Shown here one piece after another: positions 45,601 through 53,433 of a stretch of DNA of 64,000 nucleotides. Under the pieces are notes generated by a model, which saw only the letters and a list, made by a program, of their open reading frames with translations, searched no databases and had not been told where the DNA came from. The position numbers were made by a program, and so were the translations under genes. Numbering within the stretch: the stretch's first letter is position 1; every line of letters starts with the position of its first letter. Location: contig JNIN01000001.1 of NCBI GenBank assembly GCA_000702525.1, positions 1-64,000 on the forward strand, read 5' to 3'. Source of the DNA: Lachnospiraceae bacterium AC2012 (GTDB lineage Bacteria; Bacillota; Clostridia; Lachnospirales; Lachnospiraceae).

Positions 45601-46220
45601 GTCTGATGAATAAGAATGTGACGGCGCTTTCTACGGAATTTATGCTTCCGGAAGAGGCGGAGAGTGCGGAGGAAGGTACCGCCTTGCTCCCATCGATTGA
45701 GGATGAGAAGCAGGTTGTCATCGGTGGTATGATTACGGCGAAGAATGTGAAATTCACGAGAAATAATCAGCCAATGGCATTTTTGACTGTGGAGGATCTC
45801 GTGGGATCCGTGGAAGTGATTGTATTTCCACGCATCTATGAAAAGTATCGAGAGCTTCTGAATGAAGATCAGAAGGTTTTCATCTATGGTCATGCACAGG
45901 TCAAGGAAGATGCAAATGCGCAGTTGATTGCGGACCAGCTCTTAGGATTTGAAGAAGTTCCTAGAAATGTTTGGATTCAGTTTGAGAACATGGCGGACTA
46001 CAATGCGAAAGAAGAGAATCTTCGTGAAATGATTAAGGATATGGATGGACGAGACGGTATTGTAATCTATTTAAAAGAGGAGAAGCAGATGAAGAAACTT
46101 CCTCCAAATTACAATATTTTAGCAAACCGGGAGAATCTCAATGCATTGATTCATGCTTATTCCGAAGAAAATGTAAAAGTTGTCGAAAAGAATGTTGAAT
46201 TCTCGAACAAAAGATATTAA
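42669..46220 (+). CDS. dnaE: DNA polymerase III alpha subunit (DnaE type)
   Basis: 1183 residues, typical DnaE. PHP domain at the N-terminus (FVHLHTHTQYSLLDGSNKIS, 3-22). Palm with GPGRGSAAGSLVSY (about 364-377) and catalytic Asp pair PDIDVDFD (about 402-409); third acidic residue in LLKMDFLGLRNLT (about 552-564). Finger/HhH region, then an OB-fold (VVIGGMITAKNVKFTRNNQP, about 1018-1037). No exonuclease insertion, so it is DnaE and not PolC; in Firmicutes the DnaE enzyme extends primers before PolC takes over. The gene is followed 49 bases later by pfkA, as in several Firmicutes. Confidence 0.97.
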   Translation: MAFVHLHTHTQYSLLDGSNKISEYVKRVKELGMNAAAITDHGVMYGAVEFYRACKKEGIHPVIGCEVYVAPGSRFDKTGNRDEDRYYHLILLAENQTGYHNLVKIVSAGFIDGFYYKPRVDREVLEKYHEGIIALSACLAGEVARNLERGLYEEAKEAAIWYRDTFGERNYFLEMQDHGIPAQQTVNQGILRLHEELGIPMVVTNDCHYTYATDAEAHDILLCIQTGKKVMDEDRMRYEGGQYYVKSEEEMRQLFPYAKEAIENTQAIADRCQVEFTFGEYHIPKYEVPEGYTEFSYLKELCEKGLAEKYPRDKYDDEMQKKLHEKLDFELQVIQEMGFVAYFLIVWDYINYARTHGIAVGPGRGSAAGSLVSYTTGITNIDPIRYSLFFERFLNPERVSMPDIDVDFDPEGRGRVIDYVVQKYGADCVCQIITFGSMLAKGVIRDVGRVMDMPYNVCDEISKMVPNELGITIDLALQKNPELRKRYETDPEIHKLIDMSKKLEGLPRNSGTHAAGVVISPAKVDEYVPLALSKENMPTTQYEKTTIEELGLLKMDFLGLRNLTVIQDTVAQVKRATGVEIDMDHIDYDDPAVFKSLSSGQTAGVFQLESAGMTSFMKELKPGSMEDIIAGISLYRPGPMDYIPDYIKGKNAQDEISYATPLLEPILAPTYGTIVYQEQVMQIFQSLAGYTMGGADEIRRAMSKKKQYIIDENRETFVHGGDMVSAKTGEVVHVPGCVANGIDEAAANGIYDRMVDFAKYAFNKSHAAAYAVVSYQTAWLKYYYPVEFYAALMTSVLDNTTKVSEYILAAKKQGIQLLPPDINEGYGKFSVAGENIRYGMYAIKNLGTNVVDDIIAEREVNGPYETLESFISRTSHTMINKRAIENLIKAGAMDNLDGNRRSMVMIYAQYVDEINKDKKNNVAGQMTLFDMGQTEEEKNQFAVKMPDMDEFDKDMLLGFEKEVLGIYVSGHPLEDYSGLMNKNVTALSTEFMLPEEAESAEEGTALLPSIEDEKQVVIGGMITAKNVKFTRNNQPMAFLTVEDLVGSVEVIVFPRIYEKYRELLNEDQKVFIYGHAQVKEDANAQLIADQLLGFEEVPRNVWIQFENMADYNAKEENLREMIKDMDGRDGIVIYLKEEKQMKKLPPNYNILANRENLNALIHAYSEENVKVVEKNVEFSNKRY

Positions 46221-46269
46221 AATATAATATCGAGTTAGAGTCAAAAGGAAAAAATATGGAGGAATAAAC

Positions 46270-47247
46270 ATGGCAAGTAAAGTTAAATGCATTGGTGTTT
46301 TAACATCCGGCGGAGATGCACCAGGAATGAATGCAGCCATTCGTGCCGTTGTAAGAGAAGCACTTGCAAACGGTGTTCAGGTAAAGGGTATCCGCAGAGG
46401 TTATGCGGGATTATTACAGGAAGAAATCGTAGATATGGACGCACACAGCGTTTCAGATATTATTTCACGTGGTGGTACTGTTCTTCAGACAGCTAGATGT
46501 CTGGAATTCATTGATCCAGAATATCAGAAGAAGGGTGCTGACATTTGTAGAAAGCATGGAATCGACGCTATGGTAGTTATCGGTGGTGACGGTTCTTACA
46601 TGGGTGCTAGAGCACTTTCTAGAAACGGTATCAATACTATCGGTGTTCCTGGAACCATCGATCTTGATATCTCTAGTACAGAATATACAATCGGTTTTGA
46701 TACAGCTGTAAACACAGCTATGGAAGCAATCGATAAGATTCGTGATACATCTACATCTCATGAAAGATGTTCTATCGTAGAAGTTATGGGACGTGGCGCT
46801 GGTTATATCGCTCTTTGGTGTGGTATCGCTAACGGTGCAGAAGATGTATTACTTCCAGAGATGTATGATTATGATGAGCAGAAGCTCGTTAATCACATCA
46901 TCGAAAGCCGTAAGAAGGGTAAGCAGCATCACTTAATTATCAATGCAGAAGGTATCGGACATTCTACTTCTATGGCGAAGAGAATTGAAGCTGCTACAGG
47001 CATTGAAACAAGAGCTACAATCCTTGGACATATGCAGCGTGGTGGTAGCCCAACAGCAAAGGATCGTGTATACGCTTCTACTATGGGTGCACTCGCAGTT
47101 GATCTTCTTTGCCAGGGTGAGACAAACCGTGTTATCGGTTATGCTCATGGTGAATTCATTCACACAGAAATCGAAGAAGCACTTGAGATGAAGAAGGAAA
47201 TGGATCCATATCAGATCAAGATCTGCAAGAACTTAGCAAATATGTAA
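46270..47247 (+). CDS. pfkA: ATP-dependent 6-phosphofructokinase
   Basis: 325 residues, standard for the ATP-type enzyme of glycolysis. Seen: GVLTSGGDAPGMNAAIRAVV (nucleotide loop), IGGDGSYMGARALS with Gly at the position that separates ATP from PPi enzymes, GTIDLDISSTEYTIGFDTA (catalytic Asp; Leu replaces the Asn of the E. coli motif), MGRGAGYIALW and HMQRGGSPTAKDR. GGAGG precedes the ATG. Codon choice is biased (many GGT, CGT, GAC), consistent with high expression. Confidence 0.95.
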   Translation: MASKVKCIGVLTSGGDAPGMNAAIRAVVREALANGVQVKGIRRGYAGLLQEEIVDMDAHSVSDIISRGGTVLQTARCLEFIDPEYQKKGADICRKHGIDAMVVIGGDGSYMGARALSRNGINTIGVPGTIDLDISSTEYTIGFDTAVNTAMEAIDKIRDTSTSHERCSIVEVMGRGAGYIALWCGIANGAEDVLLPEMYDYDEQKLVNHIIESRKKGKQHHLIINAEGIGHSTSMAKRIEAATGIETRATILGHMQRGGSPTAKDRVYASTMGALAVDLLCQGETNRVIGYAHGEFIHTEIEEALEMKKEMDPYQIKICKNLANM

Positions 47248-47290
47248 TTTTTTCATGTGCCTTATGTGCATGTAGAATAATAGTTAAAAC

Positions 47291-47320
47291 ATCCCTCCCG
47301 GCCTCTCCCGGGTGGGATAT
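47291..47320 (+). terminator. Terminator of pfkA
   Basis: Imperfect arms ATCCCTCCCGG and CCCGGGTGGGAT followed by ATTTTAC. Confidence 0.6.
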
Positions 47321-47342
47321 TTTACTGTAATGAGGAAAGTTT

Positions 47343-48191
47343 ATGATAACCAGTACATCGAATAAACAAGTGAAGAATGTGACGAAACTTCGTACGAAGG
47401 GCAAGGAGCGCCGTTCGCAAAAACTCTTTGTTGCGGAGGGGATTCGTATGGTTTTAGAGACCCCACTGCAGAATTTGAAGCAGATTTTCCTTTCGGAAAC
47501 ATTTCTGTCCGATGAAGCACATGTTGCGGAAACAGAACGTTATCTTGGCGCGGATTTGAGCCAGATTCGAGAAATGGAGATGCTGAACATTTCCGGGGAT
47601 GCTGTAAAAATCGAAGTGATGGCAGTGTCTGATGAAGTGATGAAGCAGATGTCCGATACCGTGACACCCCAGGGGATTCTTGCGGTGATTCGCATGCCGG
47701 AGTATACGCTTCAAGATGTTCTTTGCGGGGATGAGACGCATCTTCTGATTCTTGAAAATGTGCAGGATCCGGGAAATCTCGGTACGATGTTTCGAACCGG
47801 AGAGGGCGCCGGTGTGTCGGGCTTGATTTTGAGCCGTGATACCGTGGATGTTTTCATGCCAAAGGTGATTCGTTCGACGATGGGTGCAATCTTTCGCGTA
47901 CCATTTGTGATTGCGGAGGACTTGCAGGAGACGTTGGCGGAAGTACAGGCAGCAGGGGTGAAGCTCTATGCAGCACACCTTCGCGGCGAGAAGATGTACG
48001 ATGACTATGATTACACGGGTGCGACTGGTTTTCTTATTGGAAATGAAGGAAATGGCCTGACGGATGAAACGGCAGACCAGGCGGATGTCTATATCCGAAT
48101 TCCGATGGGAGGAAAACTGGAATCATTGAATGCTGCGATGGCAGCAGGTATATTGATGTATGAAGTGAACCGACAGAGAAGGAGTAAGTAG
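47343..48191 (+). CDS. TrmH/SpoU-family RNA 2'-O-methyltransferase
   Basis: 282 residues. N-terminal substrate-binding part (KNVTKLRTKGKERRSQKLFV, a SpoU_sub_bind-type domain), then the knotted SPOUT domain: LILENVQDPGNLGTMFRTGE (motif 1, about 136-155), FLIGNEGNGL (motif 2) and IPMGGKLESLNAAMAAGILM (motif 3). It methylates a ribose in rRNA or tRNA; the exact target is unknown. An 88-residue gene starts on the base after its stop codon. Confidence 0.93.
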   Translation: MITSTSNKQVKNVTKLRTKGKERRSQKLFVAEGIRMVLETPLQNLKQIFLSETFLSDEAHVAETERYLGADLSQIREMEMLNISGDAVKIEVMAVSDEVMKQMSDTVTPQGILAVIRMPEYTLQDVLCGDETHLLILENVQDPGNLGTMFRTGEGAGVSGLILSRDTVDVFMPKVIRSTMGAIFRVPFVIAEDLQETLAEVQAAGVKLYAAHLRGEKMYDDYDYTGATGFLIGNEGNGLTDETADQADVYIRIPMGGKLESLNAAMAAGILMYEVNRQRRSK

Positions 48192-48458
48192 ATGAGAATC
48201 TGGTTTCAAATATGGAAAGATGCCCATCTGGTAGAAGATACAACGGTTGAAGATTTTGACCAGGATACGAGAACGCATAAGATTATGAAGGCGTTAGATC
48301 AGGCGTGCTATGAGTTTGATCTCTCGAGACCAATCTGGCTGGATAAGACCGTGACAGAGTTTAAACGTCATGCGAAGGCTCGTTTTTATCAGGACTCCTT
48401 TGTGGAGGAGGTTCCATTTGATTATTTACAAATAGAAGTATTAGAAGAAGATTATTAA
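48192..48458 (+). CDS. Small protein of unknown function coupled to the methyltransferase
   Basis: 88 residues (MRIWFQIWKDAHLVEDTTVE to LQIEVLEEDY), soluble, mixed alpha/beta. AGAAGGAG lies at the end of the upstream gene and the ATG follows its TAG directly, so translation is probably coupled. I do not recognise a motif; the tight coupling suggests a partner of the RNA methyltransferase, which is inference. Confidence 0.7.
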   Translation: MRIWFQIWKDAHLVEDTTVEDFDQDTRTHKIMKALDQACYEFDLSRPIWLDKTVTEFKRHAKARFYQDSFVEEVPFDYLQIEVLEEDY

Positions 48459-48478
48459 CGTTTCTTAATAATACTTAA

Positions 48479-48508
48479 GAAACCCTGAAGATAGCGAAGG
48501 GTTTCGTT
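48479..48508 (+). terminator. Terminator after the 88-residue gene
   Basis: Arms GAAACCCT and AGGGTTTC followed by GTT; a weak T-tail. Next to it CTATGGTAT/ATACCATAG (about 48511-48552) forms an inverted repeat overlapping a possible TATAAT. Confidence 0.55.
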
Positions 48509-48623
48509 ATCTATGGTATAATAACTATGGCTTTATAGGCCATACCATAGATGGTGGATTGAGATATGAAAGGACACGATATGTGTATGACTGGGGGGTA
48601 AGACCAGCCATAGGACTTGAATT

Positions 48624-49376
48624 ATGGGTGACGAATATTTATCAGACGGGATTGATAGCTGGCAGGCAGTGATGCTCCTCTATAATTCCGCGATTAAGGA
48701 AATGGGGACGAAGGTTGAGATTCTAAATGATGAATTTCAGCATGTACATCAGTACAATCCTATTGAATATGTGAAGACGAGAATCAAAAGACCGGAGAGT
48801 ATCGTAAAGAAATTAAAGCGATATGGATATGAGGTCAGCATTGAGAATATGGTGCAGTATTGTAATGATATTGCAGGTGTTCGCATTGTATGCTCCTTTA
48901 CTTCGGATATCTATCGTTTGGCAGAGATGATTGGACAGCAGAATGATATTACCGTATTGTCCGTGAAGGATTACATCAAGAATCCAAAACGAAGCGGCTA
49001 TAAGAGTTATCATATGATTGTTACGATTCCGATTTTCTTGTCAGACCGAGCAGTAGAGACCAAGGTTGAAATCCAGATTCGTACGATTGCGATGGATTTC
49101 TGGGCATCTCTCGAGCATAAGATTTATTATAAATTTGAAGGAAATGCACCGGAGTATATCAGCAAGGATTTGCGTGAATGTTCCGCTATTGTTTCGATGT
49201 TGGATGCGAAGATGCTCTCCTTGAATGAGGCGATTCTTCAGGCGAAGAAAGAGCAGGATGGTAGAGAGCCGGAATTAGAATTGAAGGAACGAAGACCGGA
49301 AGCTATTGGACCGTCAGATAATATTATTAGAGCATTATCAACAGTGGCCGCGAAAGGCGAGACACTGAAAGCTTAG
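48624..49376 (+). CDS. Small alarmone synthetase (RelA/SpoT nucleotidyltransferase domain only)
   Basis: 250 residues with only the synthetase domain, as in YjbM/YwaC-type SAS proteins; no HD hydrolase or regulatory C-terminus. Seen: VKTRIKRPESIVKKLKRYGY (about 50-69), NDIAGVRIVCSFTSDIYRLA (about 85-104), KNPKRSGYKSYHMIV (about 125-139) and the catalytic Glu region VETKVEIQIRTIAMDFWASL (about 152-171). It makes (p)ppGpp from ATP and GDP/GTP. The ribosome site is weak (TAGGA). A shared bidirectional terminator follows. Confidence 0.93.
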   Translation: MGDEYLSDGIDSWQAVMLLYNSAIKEMGTKVEILNDEFQHVHQYNPIEYVKTRIKRPESIVKKLKRYGYEVSIENMVQYCNDIAGVRIVCSFTSDIYRLAEMIGQQNDITVLSVKDYIKNPKRSGYKSYHMIVTIPIFLSDRAVETKVEIQIRTIAMDFWASLEHKIYYKFEGNAPEYISKDLRECSAIVSMLDAKMLSLNEAILQAKKEQDGREPELELKERRPEAIGPSDNIIRALSTVAAKGETLKA

Positions 49377-49408
49377 TTTTTTAGTAGACGAAAGCGTTTG
49401 TATAAAAT

Positions 49409-49477
49409 GAAAACCACAGTATACATTGATAGAAACCAGTAGTTCTGGTTGCCTATCAAAAGTATACTGTGGTTTTC
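49409..49477. terminator. Bidirectional terminator
   Basis: Arms GAAAACCACAGTATAC and GTATACTGTGGTTTTC with an inner stem; it lies between convergent genes and has T-runs on both strands. Confidence 0.85.
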
Positions 49478-49516
49478 TTCATCTATACGTACGCTGTTAT
49501 ACGTATTGATTTTCTA

Positions 49517-50137
49517 TTACACTTCGTAATCTCCATAAGTGCCGTTCTTCCATTGGTCGAATTTCTCCATAACCTTGTCATAGGTCTTGGAAGAAATATC
49601 TGGAAGTTCTTTGCCCCAGGTCTTGGTGGCTTCATCATAGCCTTTTTTGAAAGCGTTGATCATCTTCTCTGCCTGACTTGGATCATTTCCAGAAAGTGCA
49701 ATCGCAAAATCTACGATTCGGCTGGAAGTCTTATCAACACCCCAGTAACCATTTTCAGAGATGTCTTCCTGCGCTTTCTTCACAGCGGCTTCATCGACAG
49801 TCCCTAGGTCGCCGCTAGCCAGATAGGACCAGATATCATCCGCTTTTGCAAGTGTGTTGCCCTGCTTCTGCATCGTCTGTTTTACGAGGTCGGTAAGTTG
49901 CTGCATACGAGCTTCTGTATCGGCCTTCATCTGTGCGACGATAGCAGACCGGTCTGCTTTATTATTCTTTACCGTATCTGTACTGCCCTTAGATTTCTCG
50001 TAAACGGCAGCTGTGTTGCTAAAATTGGATTTCTTTGCCGCAGTCTCCTTGGCGACATCTGTTTTTTCACTTGCAGCTTTCTTCGCAGCATCTGCGGAAT
50101 AAGCTTGCGTGACGTTACTAATTGAATTCACATCCAT
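49517..50137 (-). CDS. Conserved-looking alpha-helical protein of unknown function
   Basis: 206 residues on the minus strand. Residues 1-65 are Ala/Lys/Ser-rich and probably disordered (MDVNSISNVTQAYSADAAKK). The folded part contains DIWSYLASGDLGTVDEAAVK, ISENGYWGVDKTSSRIVDFA and ALSGNDPSQAEKMINAFKKG, ending in KTYDKVMEKFDQWKNGTYGD. Low N-terminal complexity and lack of signal peptide resemble proteins exported by flagellar-type machinery, but no flagellar gene is nearby, so this is speculation. AAGGAGGTAGCGTT precedes the ATG: a strong site. Confidence 0.75.
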   Translation of the reverse strand: MDVNSISNVTQAYSADAAKKAASEKTDVAKETAAKKSNFSNTAAVYEKSKGSTDTVKNNKADRSAIVAQMKADTEARMQQLTDLVKQTMQKQGNTLAKADDIWSYLASGDLGTVDEAAVKKAQEDISENGYWGVDKTSSRIVDFAIALSGNDPSQAEKMINAFKKGYDEATKTWGKELPDISSKTYDKVMEKFDQWKNGTYGDYEV

Positions 50138-50277
50138 AACGCTACCTCCTTGTGATATAAAAACTACATGGCTTCCGTGCCAGATTATGATTCAATTCTA
50201 TTATCGGACGTTTCTGTAGAAAATGTAACTGTTTCGGTGGAATTAGTACAAAAAAATACATTAAATAAATATAAAGC

Positions 50278-51247
50278 ACCATGACAATTCTTCTTAAACT
50301 CTCGAATTTGGGCATATAGTGCATATCTCTTCATCCCTCCACCATAGAGCATGGTGGAGGAAAATCAAAATCTTCCTAATATGCCCAACTAGGTGGTGGA
50401 GGCCTGAAATAAAAATGTCTATATGCCCGCCGATGGTGGAGGCATGTTCAAAAAGTGAATATATTTCCAAAATAAAAGGGGGTACATGGTGGAGAGGAAA
50501 CTAAAAAAACTGTCATATGCCCAAATGACCATCCAGCCATGGTGGAGACAAGTAAGTGTTCACAAAATATGCCCAGCGGATAGTAGCCTATATCACAACA
50601 AATCATTAAAAACTAGTGACTACCTATCACTTTTCTTTTCCATTTCTACTTGATCACCACGCTATCATGGGCGAGCTTGCTGTCAAGGGTGCTTCGCACC
50701 GCTTGCGGCTCGCCCTTGACAGCTAAGCTCGCACCATGATTTACAAGTAATCAAGCCAGAAATGAAATTCTGTGCTTCGCACACAACAAATCCCTGCATA
50801 TGACATAAACATGGTGGAGGCAACTCGAAAAGACTCCTATATGCCCAAGTCAAAGCAAGTTTGGGCATGGAGCCATATTTTTGCATCGCCTCCACCATGA
50901 CAATTCTTCTTAAATTCTCGAATTTGGGCATATAGCGCATATCTCTTCACCCCCTCCACCATTGGCTATGGTGGAGGAAAATCAAAATCTTCTTTATATG
51001 CCCAACTAGGTGGTGGAGGCCTGAAATAAAAATGTCTATATGCCCGCCGATGGTGGAGGCATGTCCAAAAAGTGAATATATTTCCAAAATAAAAGGGGGT
51101 ACATGGTGGAGAGGAAGCGAAAACAAGCTTATATGCCCAAATCGGAAAACCGACATGGTGGAGGGGTGATGAAAACCCTGCTATATGCCCAAATGACCCT
51201 CCAGCTATGGTGGAGATAAGTAAGTGTTCACAAAATATGCCCAGTGG
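50278..51247. repeat. Two-box repeats, family B, in two copies around a palindrome
   Basis: Copy 1 (50278-50580) and copy 2 (50893-51247) are direct repeats of over 90% by eye. Both consist of units ATGGTGGAG, 18 (rarely 19) variable bases, ATATGCCCA, with a linker of varied length; some units are inverted (TGGGCATAT ... CCACCAT). Copy 2 has one extra unit, and two further units lie at 50811-50897. The part from TGGTG to CCCA is 36 bases, as in family A. Nothing between 50138 and 51345 codes for protein. Confidence 0.88.
50652..50770 (+). repeat. Palindromic interspersed element, copy 3
   Basis: Core CTGTCAAGGGTGC (50681-50693) pairs with CTCGCCCTTGACAG (50709-50722), with ATCATGGGCGAGC and GCTCGCACCATGAT as outer arms. 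The core is shared with copies 1 and 2; the outermost arms (CCTTTCGGCTTG type) have diverged or are lost on the left. It sits between the two family B repeat copies. Confidence 0.8.
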
Positions 51248-51345
51248 ATAATAAAGTACTTAAATCTGTACAATTTTACTCCTTTTTATGTTACAATGTC
51301 TTTTGTATACAATAAACGGATGAGGACATTCGGTTGGAGGCAACT

Positions 51346-52209
51346 ATGAAGAAGCTTACACTTAAAGCACTTGGCAAAATTAATCTAGGACTTGATGTAA
51401 CTGGGGTTCGCCCGGATGGTTATCATGAAGTGCGTATGATTATGCAGACGGTAAATCTCTATGATACGATCGTTTTGGAGTCAAGAGATACCATGGATGT
51501 GACGATGGAATGTAACCTGAAATTCCTTCCTATTAATGAGGAAAATCTGTGCATTCGCGCAGCGAAACTCATGATGGAGAAATATGACATCAAACACGGA
51601 TTTCATATTTCTCTGACCAAGAGAATTCCGGTGGCAGCGGGCATGGCTGGTGGAAGTACCGATGCTGCGGCTGTGATTTATGGGATTAACCGTATGGAGG
51701 GACTTGGCATTTCCAAGAAGGAATTGATGGAAGAAAGTGTGGTATTAGGCGCAGATATACCATACTGTATCATGCGAGGAACTGCTTTGGCAGAGGGGAT
51801 TGGTGAGGAACTCACCAGACTTCCGGCATTACCAAAGGTTCCTGTATTGATTGCAAAGCCACCATTTCCGGTATCAACAAAAGAAGTGTATACCGCTTTG
51901 GATGCGAAGGATGACATCGTTCATCCGGATATAGATGCTTTGATCGAAGATATTAAAACACGCGATATCGATAGCCTCTGTGAACACATGGGTAATGTTC
52001 TAGAGGATGTGACGATACCGCTTCATCCAGAAATTCAGACATTGAAGGAAATGATGCTGGAGGACGGGGCAATTGGTGCCATGATGTCGGGAAGTGGCCC
52101 AACAGTTTTCGGTATCTTCCGAGATAAGGAAACGATGATGCGCTGCAAGAACCGTATGAGGGATAGCGGTTTGACGCAGATTGTATACGGAACCACGATG
52201 TTTAGCTAA
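51346..52209 (+). CDS. ispE: 4-(cytidine 5'-diphospho)-2-C-methyl-D-erythritol kinase
   Basis: 287 residues, GHMP kinase of the MEP isoprenoid pathway; it phosphorylates CDP-methylerythritol with ATP. Seen: KALGKINLGLDVTGVRPDGY (6-25), the ATP loop PVAAGMAGGSTDAAAV (about 89-104) and MMSGSGPTVFGIF near 248-260. The ATG at 51346 has TTGGAGG five bases before it; a TTG at 51334 inside that site is rejected. GntR and DUF1934 genes follow on the same strand, 41 bases on. Confidence 0.95.
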   Translation: MKKLTLKALGKINLGLDVTGVRPDGYHEVRMIMQTVNLYDTIVLESRDTMDVTMECNLKFLPINEENLCIRAAKLMMEKYDIKHGFHISLTKRIPVAAGMAGGSTDAAAVIYGINRMEGLGISKKELMEESVVLGADIPYCIMRGTALAEGIGEELTRLPALPKVPVLIAKPPFPVSTKEVYTALDAKDDIVHPDIDALIEDIKTRDIDSLCEHMGNVLEDVTIPLHPEIQTLKEMMLEDGAIGAMMSGSGPTVFGIFRDKETMMRCKNRMRDSGLTQIVYGTTMFS

Positions 52210-52250
52210 TCGTTGTATACAAGTAATACGTAAAGGAGAATGCGAGAGAT

Positions 52251-52934
52251 ATGAGTGAAGAATTGAAGTTAGATATGGATGCATATCTACCGCTTAGAGA
52301 TGTTGTATTTCATACATTGAGAGATGCAATTTTAAAGGGGGAACTGAAGCCGGGTGAGAGACTGATGGAAATGCATCTGGCGACCAAGCTTGGAGTGAGC
52401 CGTACACCAATTCGTGAGGCCATCCGTATGCTTGAGAAAGAGGGATTGGCCATTACCATTCCAAGACGCGGCGCACAGGTTGCACAGATGACAGAGAAGG
52501 ATCTGGAAGATGTGCTGGAAGTTCGTGACGCGCTTGATAATCTGGCTGTGATATCTGCATGTCAGCGCATTACAGAAGAGCAGTTAGATGAGTTAGATAT
52601 GAAATTACGAGTATTCCAGGAGGAAATCGCTAAGGGTAATGTACGTGAAATTGTTGAGGCAGACGAAGCATTTCACAATGTGATTTACGATGCGACAAAT
52701 AATCCAAAACTGGAAGCGATTATTGTAAATTTAAGAGAGCAGATGTACCGCTATCGATATGAATATGTCAAAGATAATGCGGATTATGATCAGTTGATTC
52801 ATGAGCATAAGCTGATTATCGAGGGACTTCGTAAGCGTGATACAGAAGCTGTTAAGAAAGTGATGCATACACATCTGGTAAATCAGATGGTTGCAGTGAA
52901 AGATGTAATTAGGGAGCAAAATCAGAATGCCTAA
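52251..52934 (+). CDS. GntR/FadR-type transcriptional regulator
   Basis: 227 residues. N-terminal winged helix-turn-helix (LRDAILKGELKPGERLMEMH, ATKLGVSRTPIREAIRMLEK, about 20-65) and a C-terminal FCD ligand-binding domain of helices (EVRDALDNLAVISACQRITE; DEAFHNVIYDATNNPKLEAI; IHEHKLIIEGLRKRD), where the conserved Asp and His residues usually bind a metal. It regulates genes in response to an organic acid; target and ligand are unknown. AAGGAG lies upstream. It overlaps the next gene by eight bases. Confidence 0.92.
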   Translation: MSEELKLDMDAYLPLRDVVFHTLRDAILKGELKPGERLMEMHLATKLGVSRTPIREAIRMLEKEGLAITIPRRGAQVAQMTEKDLEDVLEVRDALDNLAVISACQRITEEQLDELDMKLRVFQEEIAKGNVREIVEADEAFHNVIYDATNNPKLEAIIVNLREQMYRYRYEYVKDNADYDQLIHEHKLIIEGLRKRDTEAVKKVMHTHLVNQMVAVKDVIREQNQNA

Positions 52935-53373
52935 GAAGGTACGTATTCAATTTGAATCCAGACAGGAAGCAGAAGGTGATTCTGCGGATATTTCTCAGAT
53001 TTTAGAGGGAGACCGCTACGATAAGGACGGCGATGTCTATCTGCGATTTGAGGAGAATGTTGACGGCGCAGGTGTCGTGAAATCGACGATGCGAATTCGC
53101 ATGGGATCAGAGCCTATGACCGGTGGTATCCGTCGTGGCACATCGGTACATATTACAAGAACGGGTGCGGTGAAGACCAATATGGACTTTAAACCGGGCC
53201 AGGATACGATGTGCACGTATTCGACACCACTCGGTGTATTAACGTTTGTGATTTCTACGGATCAGTTGGAAATCGTTGTGGAGGAGGATTTTGTGAAAGT
53301 GGATATCTCGTATGATATGTACGCGAATGGTTCACAAGTATCCAGAAATACGATGACTATGACAGCAAAATAA
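52927..53373 (+). CDS. DUF1934 beta-barrel protein (YwiB-like)
   Basis: 148 residues. An all-beta lipocalin-like barrel with strands DGDVYLRFEENVDGAGVVKS, TSVHITRTGAVKTNMDFKPG and FVKVDISYDMYANGSQVSRN. Family function is unknown. It overlaps the GntR gene by eight bases and ends at a bidirectional terminator. Confidence 0.85.
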   Translation: MPKKVRIQFESRQEAEGDSADISQILEGDRYDKDGDVYLRFEENVDGAGVVKSTMRIRMGSEPMTGGIRRGTSVHITRTGAVKTNMDFKPGQDTMCTYSTPLGVLTFVISTDQLEIVVEEDFVKVDISYDMYANGSQVSRNTMTMTAK

Positions 53374-53382
53374 AAGAAAAAG

Positions 53383-53423
53383 AAATAGCGTCAAATCGGA
53401 TTTTCCGATTTGACGCTATTTTT
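53383..53423. terminator. Bidirectional terminator
   Basis: Perfect arms AAATAGCGTCAAATCGGA and complement around TTT; separates the DUF1934 gene from the convergent minus-strand gene. Confidence 0.9.
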
Positions 53424-53433
53424 GTAAGTCTTA

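Noticed and set aside
42669-46220. Long minus-strand frame (412 codons, 44655-45893) opposite dnaE
   Set aside because: Shadow of a long, codon-biased gene; no ribosome site and no protein-like composition.
46270-47247. Phosphofructokinase motif GTIDLD instead of GTIDND
   Set aside because: As far as I recall this variant occurs in other clostridial enzymes; the catalytic Asp is kept, so it is not a sign of inactivity.
50278-51247. CRISPR array with 18-base spacers
   Set aside because: Spacers of 18 bases are too short, the two boxes differ from each other, some units are inverted and no cas genes are present.
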